The position numbers and the translations under genes are program-made. This document shows positions 22,435 to 33,834 of a DNA stretch of 64,000 nucleotides, piece by piece; position 1 is the stretch's first letter, and each line of letters opens with the position of its first letter. The DNA is taken from positions 2,858,501 through 2,922,500 of the forward strand of contig JBBDHG010000116.1 in NCBI GenBank assembly GCA_037951165.1. The letters run 5' to 3'. The notes under the pieces were generated by a model that searched no databases, was not told the DNA's origin, and worked only from the letters and a program-made list of their open reading frames with translations. The stretch is from Lophius americanus. Its lineage: Eukaryota > Chordata > Actinopteri > Lophiiformes > Lophiidae.

Positions 22435-24295
22435 GTATAATTGTCATATTTCTAGTATTTTATGTTTGATATATTTACTAAAAAGTGTCTGTGTCATGTT
22501 TCTCGTTTTTCTTTGCACCACAGTTTAAAACTCAATAAAAGTTTATTTCCAAAGATCTTTCGGCACACAGTACTCAGTGTGGCTGAACGACGCAGAATAT
22601 TTACAATCTAGTGCCTTTGCTCACTGGAAGTGACGGGTGAAATGCATGTTCTGTACATCTGACTGAATAAGAAAGTATGTGTGGACTTTGGACATAAACT
22701 TGGTCCCTCTGAATAAAATACGACTCCTTCCTGACCTTAAGTCCTAGATCTGCCGCTGACTGGAGGGAACTTTGTAATAATTTTTCCGATGGAAGGGCAT
22801 CGTGGAGGACATTCACAATTTATCCACAAAGGAGGCACCCCAGAGGGAATTTTATATGTTTCATTTCTCACAGAGGCATCCAAAAGGCCACTCTTGTGGC
22901 ATTCAGATTGATTAGTTTTAGAGATCCTTCCAAAAATGTGGGGGACATTTTGAAAGAGACCCGGGGTAAAGCAACAAATGGCAAGCGCAGCAAATGCAGC
23001 TGGCAGGCAGAGTCCCAAAATGTAATTATGTATGCCTTCTGTTTGCAACTTTATCCAGTTATTGTTCTGTTTGGCCCGTACTTCAAAACAGATGCAATTT
23101 GAAATCTCCTGCCATGACTTCCCATGTCTGTACATATTGAACCTGCAAGTTGAAAAGCTTAAATACTTTAATGAATTACATTTGGACAATGGAGACCTGC
23201 CAGAGGGACCGCTCAGCATCATTTCCATAAGTAGGTATAGAAAAAACAGAATAAAACCTCTACGCCTGCATTCGAGCTGTAGAGGATCTGTTTCTGTCTT
23301 CGACTGGGTGATTAGTTAAGACAAGACTTTATGATTTGTTTATGACTGAAGCGCAGAGCCTGGATGTGTGTGACGCATGCGTAGGTGCAAGCGTTCATCA
23401 TCAAATACCTCATATAGAAGCTTGAAGTGAATGTGGGTTTTTTTTCGAGGGGTACGAAATCTGAAAACGCCGGCATGCTCAAGTATTAAGGGACAACGAA
23501 CTTGAACCTACGTGTGTGTGGAGCGTTCCAGAGCAGCGAGCCACTTCTTTAGTGCAGACAGATGCTGAATCAATTGACGGATAATTAAAGCAATAAGTGG
23601 CTCTTTGCAAAAATGGCTCCTTGTAGAAATGTTGGCCGTATACGCCGAATTCTGCCTCGTGCCAATTAATATCATTCAACAGACTGTGGGAGAGAGACAT
23701 CGGCAAAGACTAGAGAGAGGAAGAGTGGATAATTACACAGCAGAGTAATTACACACAAAGAATGAGTATTTTCCCTGGTGAACCTCGGACAGTTTTTAAA
23801 CTTTTGTCTGCTTTATATTTGTGAGTGTGTGTGTGAGTGTGTGAGTGAAAAATGCTCATGTTCAACTTGGTTTCATTTCCCATAATTCCCGCCCCCGTTG
23901 TCTCACATAAACCTTTGGCTCTATGCTGATCACCCCGCTGGAGAAGACACACACATTTGCAAGACATAACACTCATGTGCAAATGATTTGGGTCGGAGTC
24001 CAATGACCTCCGACAACGTTCCAGGAGGACATCGTGCTGGCGGAACAAAAAACAGAAAATTAAACTAGATCCTTCAGAAATCAGAGAGGGAGGGGCAAAG
24101 ATGAGAGTGGGAGAGAGGATGAAGGGACGTTTGGACAGCGGGTCGATGGGATGGAGAAGTAAGACAGATATGTGGAAAGCGTTTGTGGGAAAACAGTTAA
24201 CCTGATCGGTTGCATCAGAAACCAGGACAAAGGTGAAGATAAAGGCTAAATTCTCTCATTCAAAGTTTTCCCATTTCCCTAAAACACAATACATC
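22435..24295. other. Repeat-poor stretch, possible conserved non-coding DNA
   Basis: No transposon was recognised. 22737-23319 is unusually free of stops on both strands: a 163-codon minus-strand frame (23228-22737) overlaps two plus-strand frames. Homeobox-type TAATTA/ATAATTA cores occur at 23577-23590, near 23665 and around 23730-23755. These are features often seen in fish conserved non-coding elements, but conservation cannot be judged here. A TG-rich bit lies at 23820-23847. Confidence 0.25.
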
Positions 24296-24404
24296 GCATG
24301 ATCTAAAGTATTTGGACCGCCCTGGTCACAAACCATTATGGTCTTGGATCGTTTTTTCGTGTTTGGGAGTATGCTTCTATGTTACAACGAATAGCTATAA
24401 GTAA

Positions 24405-24535
24405 AAACTGACCTGCTTAAGACCCGTCAACGCCTGGACACCAGCAGACCTCGGAAGGTGTGCTGCGGTATCTGGTACCAAGACATTAGAAGCCGATCCT
24501 TTCAGTCCCAGAATTTGCAAGATTGGGTCTAATGA
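24405..24535 (-). mobile_element. Tc1-like transposon fragment
   Basis: 'cctggacaccagcagacctcggaaggtgtgctgcggtatctggtacc' followed by 'ttagaagccgatcctttcag' matches the C-terminal coding end of the same Tc1-like family as at 10.1 kb, on the minus strand. The outer terminus is not clear; the AT-rich bases at 24300-24400 may be its decayed flank. Confidence 0.6.
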
Positions 24536-24559
24536 ATCGGCAGCTGGATTGGATGGAGC

Positions 24560-24725
24560 CTGGGATGACAGGTGGACACCTGGTGGATTCGTTACACTAT
24601 GGGAAAACCTAGAGTTACCAATTCATCTATTCTGCACGGATTTGGACTTGGTAGGAAGCTGGAGATCATGGGGGTTAAACAAGGAAAGAACATGGTGAGA
24701 ACAGCATAAAGGATTGGTAGAAGTG
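24560..24725 (-). mobile_element. Teleost L2/Maui-type tail fragment
   Basis: 'gacaggtggacacctggtgg', then 'tagagttaccaattcatctattctgcacgg', 'tttggacttggtaggaagctgga' and 'aaggaaagaacatgg' follow the order of the teleost repeat tail (..aggtcgccagtct.., ..tagagtcaccaattaacctaacctgcatgtctttggactgtgggaggaagctggag.., ..gggagaacatgc..). Minus orientation. Confidence 0.55.
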
Positions 24726-24729
24726 GATT

Positions 24730-26270
24730 TAAAGCCGGAATATTATGGGCTATGAGACAACGGTGCCACGAACTACACCAGCGCAGTTATACATTAAATA
24801 CAAAATTGAATCACTGTTGCAAATTGTAGTTTACAAACCAAGCTTAAGTCCCCGGATGACCTTTTCTGCTAAAACATGACAAAAGTCCAATGCAAGTAGA
24901 AACTGACCACCTTTTAGATTTTTCATCAGGGTCATTTTGGTTCTTTTCTTTAAAGCAACCCTTTCACACCTTAGCCAGTTGATAGACGTTGCTAAGATGC
25001 CCAGTTGAAATTGCTGAAAACTGGAGGTTGTGCTGAGAAACATCATGCATTTTAACTATACTACACTTTTGGAAAATGTTCTTACCAAGTAGAGTTGGTA
25101 AAACCTGCAAATCCCCCATAAACCCCTTTGTGGTGAACTGGAACGTTGAGCCAGAGCTCTTCACCCGGCATCAGTAATACACCTCACTTACAAAGTTTTG
25201 CAGCCAAGATCTGGTGGAAAGAGTGAACCAGAAGAGTGGAGGCCATGTTAGCAACACATACCTACTCATGGTTTCTGAAAACATTGTTTTTGACTAAAAG
25301 CATCTTTCAGTCTTTTTGCATTATGGCAGAGAAATTCCTCTTAGCTTTGAATTGAACTACAAAGGACGGGTTAGATGAAGTGTTTGTAGCACTTTCCCTC
25401 AAACCTTTCACATTCTCTCTCCTTTTACTTTCCCAAGCGGGGTTCAGGACGGCTGATGTGCTTCTCCACATTACTCCGTCTTTCTTCCCACTTGAGACAA
25501 ACTCCCATTGGCAACTGCCAGGTCTGCTGACAGATTCCCGCCTCGGTGAGTCTTGGCTAGAGTTGGACTGCAGAGCCATGCCAGACCGGACCGAACAAAT
25601 CAAACACCTTTGGTGAAGATTTCTTTAAAATGTCTGAATCCGTGCAGCCTGGAGGAGGAATTGTTCGACTGTCAGGCCAACTTCTTGGTGGTCCAGCTGG
25701 ATGTAAAACAGAGTTAGGAGACATCTGATTTGTCTACACGGAGCCTTTAAGGCCTCAAAGACGTATCTGAATAAAATACTTACCTCTGGATACCGGTTTG
25801 GGAGCAAATGGAAGTTTCATCACAAGGATATTTTTGATCCACATTTCATCATCTGTCTGTTATTTACTTTTTTCCTGTTTCAAGGTTGATGGTCTCAGAA
25901 TGGCCTTTCAACCATCTTTTCATTATGCTACAAGAAAAAAGTAACGTTCTATTTTATTTAAAATTGAAAAATGAATTGAATAAGTACAATAAATAACACC
26001 GTTAAAGATGAGTTAGTTTTAGTTGTCAGTCTCAGTTATCATCTTGTATTTAGAGAGTCATTGCACCGAGCCCGAAATTAAACTATTTTGGTGCTTCAAC
26101 TAGAGAATTGGTGCTTCCCAACAGGCACTGAGTGTCTTTGACTCATATATCAACAAACTGATGCAGGAATTTGTAAAATATTTTTGACTAACCTTGCCTA
26201 GCCTACTTATCCATATAGAACTGAATACATATCTATCAACTCTCACACACCATCTTTGCCGGTGATGGTC
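24730..26270. other. Gene-free stretch
   Basis: Overlapping frames at 25307-25616 and 24831-25164 have no recognisable content. No repeat identified. Confidence 0.35.
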
Positions 26271-26274
26271 TAGA

Positions 26275-26460
26275 AGAGGGGTGTCAAATTAAATCCCAGA
26301 GGGGGTCAAAATCAAAAACTGAGTCCACATCAAGGACCGAACAGGACTTAACTTAGCCATGTTTAATCTGAGGTGATATAACAATGAATTCTCATTCCAT
26401 TTACCCGATTTATGGACCTCTGACCAAACCAAGGGAAGAGCAAAGAGTCAAATTACAGGC
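26275..26460 (+). repeat. Dispersed repeat fragment ('ggggtgtcaaa' type)
   Basis: 'agaggggtgtcaaattaaat', then 'gggggtcaaaatcaaaaactg', then 'aaggaccgaacaggac' follows the teleost pattern 'ggggtgtcaaactcaaat..gggccaaaatcaaaaact..gggccgaac'. Probably a DNA-transposon-derived repeat; class not proven. Confidence 0.45.
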
Positions 26461-27175
26461 AAAATTCAAAATAATCAATCATTTTTGTGTCTCCCTCTCT
26501 ATCAGCAGTCATTCATAGAATCATTTCCAACAAAATGTTTTCATTCACAGGCATCATCAACAGACAGAAAACTACATTTTTCAAGTTACATGTGAAACTA
26601 TTTTGTTTTTAATTAACAATATCAGCATAAAGGAACTTTAACTATCCCTTGGTAAATGGCTTGGCTTATTTTGGCTGATTTCTTTCTCCTGTCACAAGAA
26701 AACAGTAAGAGTAGACTGTTTCTCCTCGTATCTGTTACTGGAGTCAGGAGCAGCTGCACCTCAGGAAATGGTAAGGTGCATGAAGAGACTCCACATAATC
26801 GTCACATCAAATGCAAGCGACTCAATGTTTTTTTGTTTTTTAATTGTAACATCAAAGACACATGTAGAATGAGTTTATACGTTTCTAATTTATAATACAT
26901 TATAACATATGGTGTATTTTCAATGAAATAGGTAAACATTTACTAGTTTATGGTCTAATGTTCCCCTATAATAGTGTATAAAGTTCTGTATGAATGACAT
27001 ATAATAGCTGAGGTGGAGCAGAATGGGAATATGTGTAGAAATTCACGATGTTGTAAAAAATGACCGATTTACAAGCCAAAACTAAAGATTCAAAAGACGT
27101 CAAAGCTTTAATGTGCTACTAAGGGGGTTAAAAAGTTTTTTTGCATTTCAGTGGCATTCTCTATAAGAAAAAACC
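26461..27175. other. Gene-free, AT-rich stretch
   Basis: Nothing recognised. Confidence 0.35.
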
Positions 27176-27179
27176 TGCA

Positions 27180-27755
27180 TCTCTACTATTTGCAGACGTT
27201 GTGGTTCTGTTGGCCTCATCAGTCTGTGATCTGACAGACGGTGTTCTGTGGTTGTTTCCAACTGAGTGTGAAGGGTTCGGGGTGAGTTGCTTCCTCAGGT
27301 GAGGGAGTACAAATGTCTCAGTGTGTTGTTCTCGAGTGATGGGAAAATGGACGGTTTGGTGCAGCATCGGAAGTAATGACGGTGTTGTATCGGTCCGTTG
27401 CAGTCAAGAGAAAGCCGAGTCGTGGGGCAGAACTCTCAATTTACCAGTTCATCTTCGTTCAAACCTTCACCTATGGTCCTGAGCTCTGAGAAGACACCGA
27501 GAAAAAGAGAAAAGGTCAGGAACTGGGGGTAGGGCCTGATGCTCCCTCGCATCGAAACATCCCAGTTGAAGTGGTTCAGGCATCTGAGTTTGATGCCTTC
27601 AAGACGCCTCCGTTGTGAGGTTTTCAGGCCTGTCCTACAGGGTAGTCTAAATCTTCTCTGAAGGGAAGCGTCAGGATCCCCAGCATGTGCCGGAGAGAGT
27701 GGCTGGGCTGAGAGATGTTTGGAATACAATGCCATGCTTCCACCGGGAACCACTG
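27180..27755 (+). mobile_element. RTE/Rex3-like LINE, reverse-transcriptase 3' half of ORF2
   Basis: Covers the polymerase catalytic region to the C-terminus. The FADD box reads L-F-A-D-V at 27186-27200 (ctatttgcagacgtt), so the second catalytic aspartate is lost. After it come recognisable blocks: 'gtgtgaagggttcggggtgag' (27266), the 'YKCLSVLFSS' strand (about 27310), 'gcagcatcggaagtaatgacg' (27362), 'cacctatggtcctgagctc' (27468), 'gaagtggttcaggcatctgag' (27569) and the terminal '..LWNTMPCFHREP' region to about 27755. Several internal deletions of tens of bases and at least two frameshifts are evident. It begins abruptly in the polymerase, so it is a typical 5'-truncated copy. No GATG tail is visible after 27755. 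Confidence 0.8.
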
Positions 27756-27759
27756 ATAT

Positions 27760-28100
27760 TCACCTTTTTTTCTTCTTTAAGTCCTGCTCCATAGGCGATA
27801 CTATAATCTCTGGTTTGGAGGCCTTTAACACTCCGGAAATTTATCTCAGCACCCATTAACCAGCAAATTATTAGTTGAAATAAATGGGATGTTGCATTTA
27901 TTGTTTACCTAATTTTGGTACCCTTGTTTCATCCCAGCGTAATGTGGGTGTCTACATTTTGTTGGAACCAGAACTGTTCAACTAGAATCTGATAACAAAG
28001 ACGCGTCTTTGAATCACTCCTGAACTAGGCCTCCTTTATGCAGCTGTAATAATAGAATAATAAAACCCTAAACTGAAACAATAAAACCTCCATCTTATTC
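27760..28100. other. Gene-free stretch
   Basis: AT-leaning with several AATAAA-like motifs around 28050-28085 (aataataaaa, caataaaacc). No coding frame ends nearby on the plus strand. Confidence 0.35.
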
Positions 28101-28106
28101 TTTCAT

Positions 28107-28574
28107 TTGAGGAGCGAGACCTCTAGGCCTCTCGTTGGCCTTCTCGTCACAGGATCTGACTGTCTGAGGGTAAACGCTGGCCGTCAGAGGTTAGCCGTGG
28201 TCACCAATCGCCATCAGCAGCAAGCCGAAAGCCTGCCTGTGAAAAACAACGGGGGTCGTGACTCGAGCCAGAAGATGTCCAATTGTTTTTGCAGGCGGCC
28301 TGATGGGCCGTCGGGGGTTGTAAAAGCTTCCAGGAGGAGGGGGGCTCTGATTAACCAGATTCCACTCAGGGTGGGTCTGCTGGTTTGTGTTAATGGGATT
28401 CCAGACCACCCTCAAAACAGCGCTCCATCCTTTGTGTTGGCGCGCTGCGGACAGGACGGCCAACAGTTGAGATTCCTCTCCACCTCCGTCATCCCTCCAT
28501 CTCCTCCCGAACATTCACCGTATTTATTCATCTTTCCACTCCTCTACAATTGTTTCACTTTCTCCTCCTTTTAA
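28107..28574 (+). other. GC-richer open stretch (155 codons), unrecognised
   Basis: A plus-strand frame without an upstream in-phase ATG is open over about 470 bases. Its first in-frame ATG is internal, near 28275. The minus strand is also open over 28191-28514. Composition is distinctly GC-richer than the flanks, and the 3' part runs into a polypyrimidine tract that encodes only S/P/F/L-rich sequence. I see no domain. It could be a conserved non-coding block or part of an exon; chance is most likely. Confidence 0.12.
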
Positions 28575-28905
28575 TCTACTCCTTTATATTCTGCTCCATG
28601 TTTAACTTACGTCTTGGGTTTCATCCCCACTCCCAAACTTCCACTCTGTCACTGTGTTCTCGTTTCTCTCTACAGCTACATCTTCTCTACTCATCTCCTC
28701 CTCCGCCTCCTCATGTCATCTCATGTCTTTATATCTCTCTCCTCTTTTACGCCCTCCTCTACGTTCCATGTTTTCTCTACTCCTTTCCACACATTTTCAT
28801 TTACTTTTCTCTTTTCACCTGTCCCCTATCTCAGCTCTTTCCCTCCCACTTCAACTTCATACATCTCCTCTCTTCTATCTCTCTCTTCTATCTCGGGACA
28901 GGCCT
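28500..28905 (+). repeat. Polypyrimidine-rich tract
   Basis: About 400 bases dominated by C and T on the plus strand, interrupted by occasional A, giving three overlapping long open frames. This is a compositional artefact. Similar tracts lie at 32.87-33.02, 38.40-38.56, 49.23-49.43 and 57.03-57.34 kb. Confidence 0.75.
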
Positions 28906-29560
28906 GTAGTCATTTAGTTTTGTGATGGAAGGTTTTCTTGGGGAAAGGGATGATTGTGGATCGTTCGTACAGGATGGGACTTTGCACAGCTCCAGTGATC
29001 TATTGAAGATCTGTATGTAAAAGTTGAACCAACTGTTCAGCACAGGTCCTCACAAAAACTGATGTAAGATCTCTCAGTGTCAGTGAGGTCATCCGGGTCC
29101 GAAGCAGCAGCATCAAAAAAAATCTCCAGTCAGTGCAAATACAGCGGATCTGCAGCTCCAGCTTTTCCTCGTCGTTTTCCTGGTCCACCTCCTCAAAGTT
29201 CTGACCACAGGCTTAGCAGATTTTAATTTCTGCCTGAGAAGCTGAACCAGACAATGATTAGAGACTCCCAGAGCTGAAGGGGAGACAGTGCGATAGGCGT
29301 CCTTTATTGTGGTGTAGCAGCGATCCAGAGTGTCTCTGTCCCTGTGGAGACACATGACTTGTTGTCTATATACTATACTATACTATACTATGTCTATATA
29401 CAGTTCCTGGCTGAGGTTTGCTCGGATGAAGTCCCATAAAATAATGAGCAGGGAGTCTGGACATGTCTGCTCATTGTTGATGATCTGGTCGTCCAGGTAT
29501 TGTAGGGCATCACTGATGCAGGCTTGAGATGGGATGTAAACACCCACCAGAATAAACAAG
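28905..29560 (-). mobile_element. CR1/L2-like LINE, endonuclease C-terminus to RT start
   Basis: Read from 29560 down to 28905, this is a non-LTR retrotransposon fragment. It opens with the endonuclease strand 'VYIPSQA' (about 29545) and the decayed GDFN box (here W-D-F-I, about 29430). It then shows 'TLDRCYTTIKDAY' (about 29330) and the S-D-H box, now S-N-H at 29254-29262, with the catalytic aspartate replaced. The linker 'CTDWR' (about 29130) follows, then the 'CAEQLVQL..' helix and the first reverse-transcriptase block (about 28940-28990, frameshifted). Just after the GDFN region a tandem (TATAC)n pentanucleotide at 29370-29396 replaces the expected coding bases. The copy is dead. Confidence 0.75.
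29370..29396. repeat. (TATAC)n pentanucleotide inside a LINE
   Basis: Four to five units of tatac/actat, flanked on both sides by tctatata. It lies inside the endonuclease coding region of the minus-strand LINE. Confidence 0.85.
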
Positions 29561-29564
29561 GAAA

Positions 29565-31560
29565 ACTCCCACTGTGGAGAAAAAGGTTTACACTCGATTA
29601 TAATAGTCAGTAAGTGTGGGCTGCAGTATATTCATGTGTATTCACTTTCAAAAAAGCATTAAACATTCATTACGCAGTTCCAAGTATTTCCCAGAAGCCT
29701 TTGCCTTAAATGACATGCCGGTTTGCGGCACACTTGGTCACTCGACACGGGGGAGTGATGGGAGTCGTAACAAAACGATGACAAGAATGCATTTTTTTTT
29801 GTCATCGAATTTAAAACATGATTTCAGTACAAACATTGAAGAGGAGTTAGCAACTATTGTTCGCCAGCAACCGTGTTACTTCCGGCGTCCAAAGACTCCA
29901 CTTCAAGCTTTAAGAAATGCATGCCTTGTTGCGTGTTCCTGGTTGCAGAGGTTACGACCTTCTAAAGTGGTCTAAGGAGGGGCAGCTGGTGAAACTGTGA
30001 TAGGGCCAATAGTGCATTTATTCACATTTGAAGTAGAAGCTGTACCCCCTGAATAAAATGCAAAGCAACTAGTTTATTTCCAGATGTCTTACTGTCGCGG
30101 TGGTTGGCCTGTGAAGGGAAGGTTCTGCTGTTTGGTCAGTTCAAGTGGCATGGTTCTGGAGAGGTGCTGTGAATACAGACCACTCTCATCAGTGTAATGT
30201 TACACTTATGAAATAAAGAAGCGTGAAGATAAAATTGGGCATTCCGTATTTTTGTTGAAAGTAATAACATTATACTGCTTTTGTTCTTGCAGAATCTTAA
30301 AAACTTCAGCAAGTATTGAAATAGATTTCAGGGTGAATCAATGCTTTCAGCCGGTTGGTAGGAAGATAAGAAAAAAGAACAATCTACTAAGAGTAAAGTA
30401 AGAAGTAGACTTTTTAATGGACTGCAACATTGACGCTGGTATATAAGACAATCTGAAATATTATACCCTTTTAACACAAGCACTACCATTTCATTTTATC
30501 TTTATTAGATGTCTGTGATGCTGGTTTGTTAAAATTACCCTTCTGGATTATAAACGCATATTCTCTTTCAGCCTCCTCTGACAAGCGTCCTTCTTCCTGC
30601 AGGTGGGCACGTTTGGTGACCAAGCTGCATTCTGGGTCAGAAATAAGAAAGTATGATGTGTAATAATAACAGAATAAAATAAGAATAGTGGCATATATAT
30701 AATAGTGTATATGTATAACAGTAGTGGTATATGCTGGTAGTAGTAGTAGCATAAAAATTAATACTTAATATATACATATGAACATAGACAGCTATATAAA
30801 CATCCATAGATCCTTATATTTATATGTATATATGTATATACATGGATGGATGTATGTTTACAAATATGATAAATAGGATAGAATATAAACATAATGTAAT
30901 GTGGTGTAATAATATAACATAATAAATAGGGGAAATAATAATTTTATACATTATATTTAGTATCAATATAATATTTCATACAATGTAAAGTAGTTGATTA
31001 AGCATAATAGGTACAATATACGATATATTTACAGACAAAGCAGGGTTAAATTTCCTAGGTGTTTCTGGATATGAGGATGACGGTCCTCAGACCCTTCCTC
31101 ATCCAAACGGCATCGCCCACTCACATCAATGTTCTGATAAAAGCAGATAAATAGCTTTTATTGTTGTGTAGGCACCTTTATTTCAGGAATGTGACAAGAG
31201 AGACTGTTTTGTTTAAATTAAGTTGAACTGTCCTGGTGTCTGTTTATCAGTTGAGCATGCAGACACTGATGTCTGTCCGGCTCATAAATGTATTGGCAAT
31301 GGTTTAAGTGTAACTATATTATTCTGCTATCACACACATTAATCCCTAGGATGACGTTTCTGCCCTCTTGCAGAGAGACACAGGTACAAACGCGCATTAA
31401 AAACACAATAAACACCAAACGATTGGACTTGGAATAAAACTCTGATGTAAACCGGTTCTGTGGAGGAGAAATAGTTTCTATTTTTGGCATACAATCTCTT
31501 TATGCTTTAAACGTTGTAATATTTATATTATCTTCTAATCTCCACGTAAACACAGCAGAA
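29565..31560. other. Gene-free stretch with an AT-rich core
   Basis: 30640-31030 is strongly AT-rich with many TATA/ATAT steps (for example 30810-30845). The plus-strand frame 29616-29975 and the minus-strand frame 30752-30483 have no recognisable content. No repeat identified. Confidence 0.4.
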
Positions 31561-31598
31561 GTCATTTTAAATAATTACATTATCCTCTTCTTCCACAG

Positions 31599-31849
31599 AT
31601 TGTTTGTATAGCTGTAAGATTTGTGTGGAACTGCCACGAGTTCATGAAGCAATCGGGCGAACAGTGGTCAGCAAAATCAAAAATAAGTGTGGGGAGGCCA
31701 GCAGGGGGATTTCCATCAAAAACAAATTGAATCCACTCAGATTGAATTTTCCTCCGAGGCTGGAAGTGCAGCAAAGAACGGAGCAGCTTCCCTTTAGCAG
31801 CCGTGCTAAATGCTCCGACGATCGCTCTGAAGTGCCGGTGAGAGCTGAG
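31599..31849 (+). other. Candidate coding exon (splice-flanked, stop-free)
   Basis: A 251-base stretch has a strong 3' splice acceptor immediately upstream (tcctcttcttccacag, ending at 31598) and a plausible donor at its end (GAG|gtagga, with gt at 31850-31851). An alternative donor, CCG|gtgaga, sits at 31838. One plus-strand phase stays open from 31604 past both donors, ending at 31864. It encodes a cysteine- and basic-rich sequence (..CKICVELPRVHEAIGR..). No domain recognised. The minus strand is also open here (32035-31580, 151 codons), so the lack of stops is partly compositional. It could be an exon of a large host gene or of a lncRNA. Evidence is splice-site quality plus open phase only. 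Confidence 0.22.
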
Positions 31850-31869
31850 GTAGGAAAAGCTTAGATTAG

Positions 31870-32820
31870 ACGGAGTTTCTGATTGAATGGTATAATATGT
31901 GAGGTCATCTGTTGCGATTCCGTCGATTGGACTGCCAGTGGAAGTCACGTGATTTCTGACGTGCCTCGCACAAAATAAACCACGCATCGGTCTATTGTAG
32001 CTCTCAGTGGCCCTCCAAATAGCCAGATAAGTCAATTTTCACAATACGTCCCCTCTAATTAGTCCATGGTATTTATACCAAGTTACTTATAATGAGTATT
32101 CCACAGGAATATGGACCAAATTGAATTGTAGAACATGTCCTCTGTGATTTGCAGTTGAATACATTTTAAAGATAACCCTCCCTACACTGTCAGCAGTGGA
32201 AACTTTTTACCTGTTGCTAAGTGTGAGGGTTATTTTATTTATTATCCATAACCGCTGACACTGCTCAATCTGTGATTAAATACAAAATACAAATATTTAC
32301 TCGTCTGATTTTTTTTTTTAGATAATGAAAGCTGTAAGATCATTTTAGAACAGTAACACCATGAAACGGACCAATCAGGGCATTTGTTAAGAAACTATTT
32401 GATAACGACAACATCAAATTTGATAGAAATACACATTTCATTCAACACAGTTTTTGGGATAGGACCAGGAAGACTTTCAATTCGGCGCAGTTGGATAGCC
32501 AATGTACCCAAAATGTGGGAAAATGGGAATTTGTCCCCACAGAGGTATTTTGGCTTCAATAATACTGCCTATGTCCACTAGGGGGCATTTTATTCACATA
32601 CTACAACCTTTAGCTGTGACATAAATCAATGTTTGTATTACAATCTAGGACTGTCAACAATGAAAAATAATTGGCAAAACCAGGTTGAAGCCTGATTATG
32701 GACCTTTTTAGAAGAAGTAAATATTTCATTAATGCAATGAAACCCCCTCGTCCCTGTTTCGTCTTTATCCTTAAGCTCTCCGGGAATGTGCACAAATAAT
32801 TCCTTAATGAATGCACAGTA
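31870..32820. other. Gene-free stretch
   Basis: Nothing recognised; a T-run lies at 32310. Confidence 0.35.
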
Positions 32821-32867
32821 CTAAAGAGAGGTCCTTTCCGCCTCCATCTTTAACGGTGGACCATGTG

Positions 32868-33016
32868 GGCCCTCAGTCTGCTCGTCTCTCCTCTCCTTCT
32901 CCCCTCTCATTAGTCTCTTTTCTAACTTTTCTCTTCCTCCTACCTTCCTCTCCTCTATCACGTCTGCCTCTCCTTCCTCCTCCTCTCTGTCCTCTGGTTG
33001 ACTTCTCTCTTCATTA
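32868..33016 (+). repeat. Polypyrimidine-rich tract
   Basis: CTCTCCT-type sequence on the plus strand; the overlapping frames 32811-33017 and (minus) 33093-32821 are products of this composition. Confidence 0.7.
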
Positions 33017-33111
33017 ACTGTGTTTAGAGACCAGTAAACCAGCTTGCCTCTCACAAACCTCCCAGTGCCCCCATATAAACGGCAAACAAACAAACAGAAA
33101 GGAATAAGGAT

Positions 33112-33300
33112 TCACACACACACACATTTACACACGGAACCGCATGTCCACATACAAACAAGAACCCACACGGCTGCAGCGCCGCAGACACACAGAGAAA
33201 TGCACACATTCAACTTTCAAACATCCAGCTTCGTGATGTGTTAATGGTGCGGCGTAACGGCCATATTAAAAAAAAAACACACACACACACGCACACATCA
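33112..33300. repeat. Interrupted (CA)n repeats
   Basis: CA runs lie at 33112-33126 and 33280-33298, separated by CA-rich, degenerate sequence. A pure TG run follows at 33424-33445. Confidence 0.75.
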
Positions 33301-33834
33301 GCGTCTTTAAAAAAATCTGCTTTGTTTTGCGTCAATCCATTAGTCCGGTGAGTTTTTATTGATTGCAGGAATCGCACGATGGGAGGGTAGAATGTAAACA
33401 CAAATAATGAGGGAGATGTCTCAGTGTGTGTGTGTGTGTGTGTGTATGAGTGTGTGTCCTCAGTGTTTCCAGATGCACAGGCGCAGCGGGGGAGTGAGAA
33501 GATCAACAAAACGGGAACGGGAAGTACAGACAATAAAGGATAAGATACACAATTCCTTCATAATCATCTGTAAGTATGATTACCGATATTTTGTAACGTT
33601 TACAGATGGAGAAACATTTGAACGTACAGCAGCACTCAATCTATGGGCAAAAGAACTCTACACAGATTCTTTTGTGTATCTCAAAGCACAAAATATCTAG
33701 CATAAACCCAAAACGCAAGTTTTAGAGGATGTGCATTTATTCAATTATTCAAAGGTGAACAGGTTTATCCAATTCTTAAATCAGCCTGATCTTCAAATCT
33801 AGATGCTCCAACTGTGACCCGACCCCGATGATAA

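Noticed and set aside
22737..23228. 163-codon minus-strand protein gene
   Set aside because: Two plus-strand frames overlap it, no domain or splice structure is evident, and composition explains the openness.
28550..28925. Overlapping hydrophobic frames
   Set aside because: Same polypyrimidine artefact; no start context or domain.
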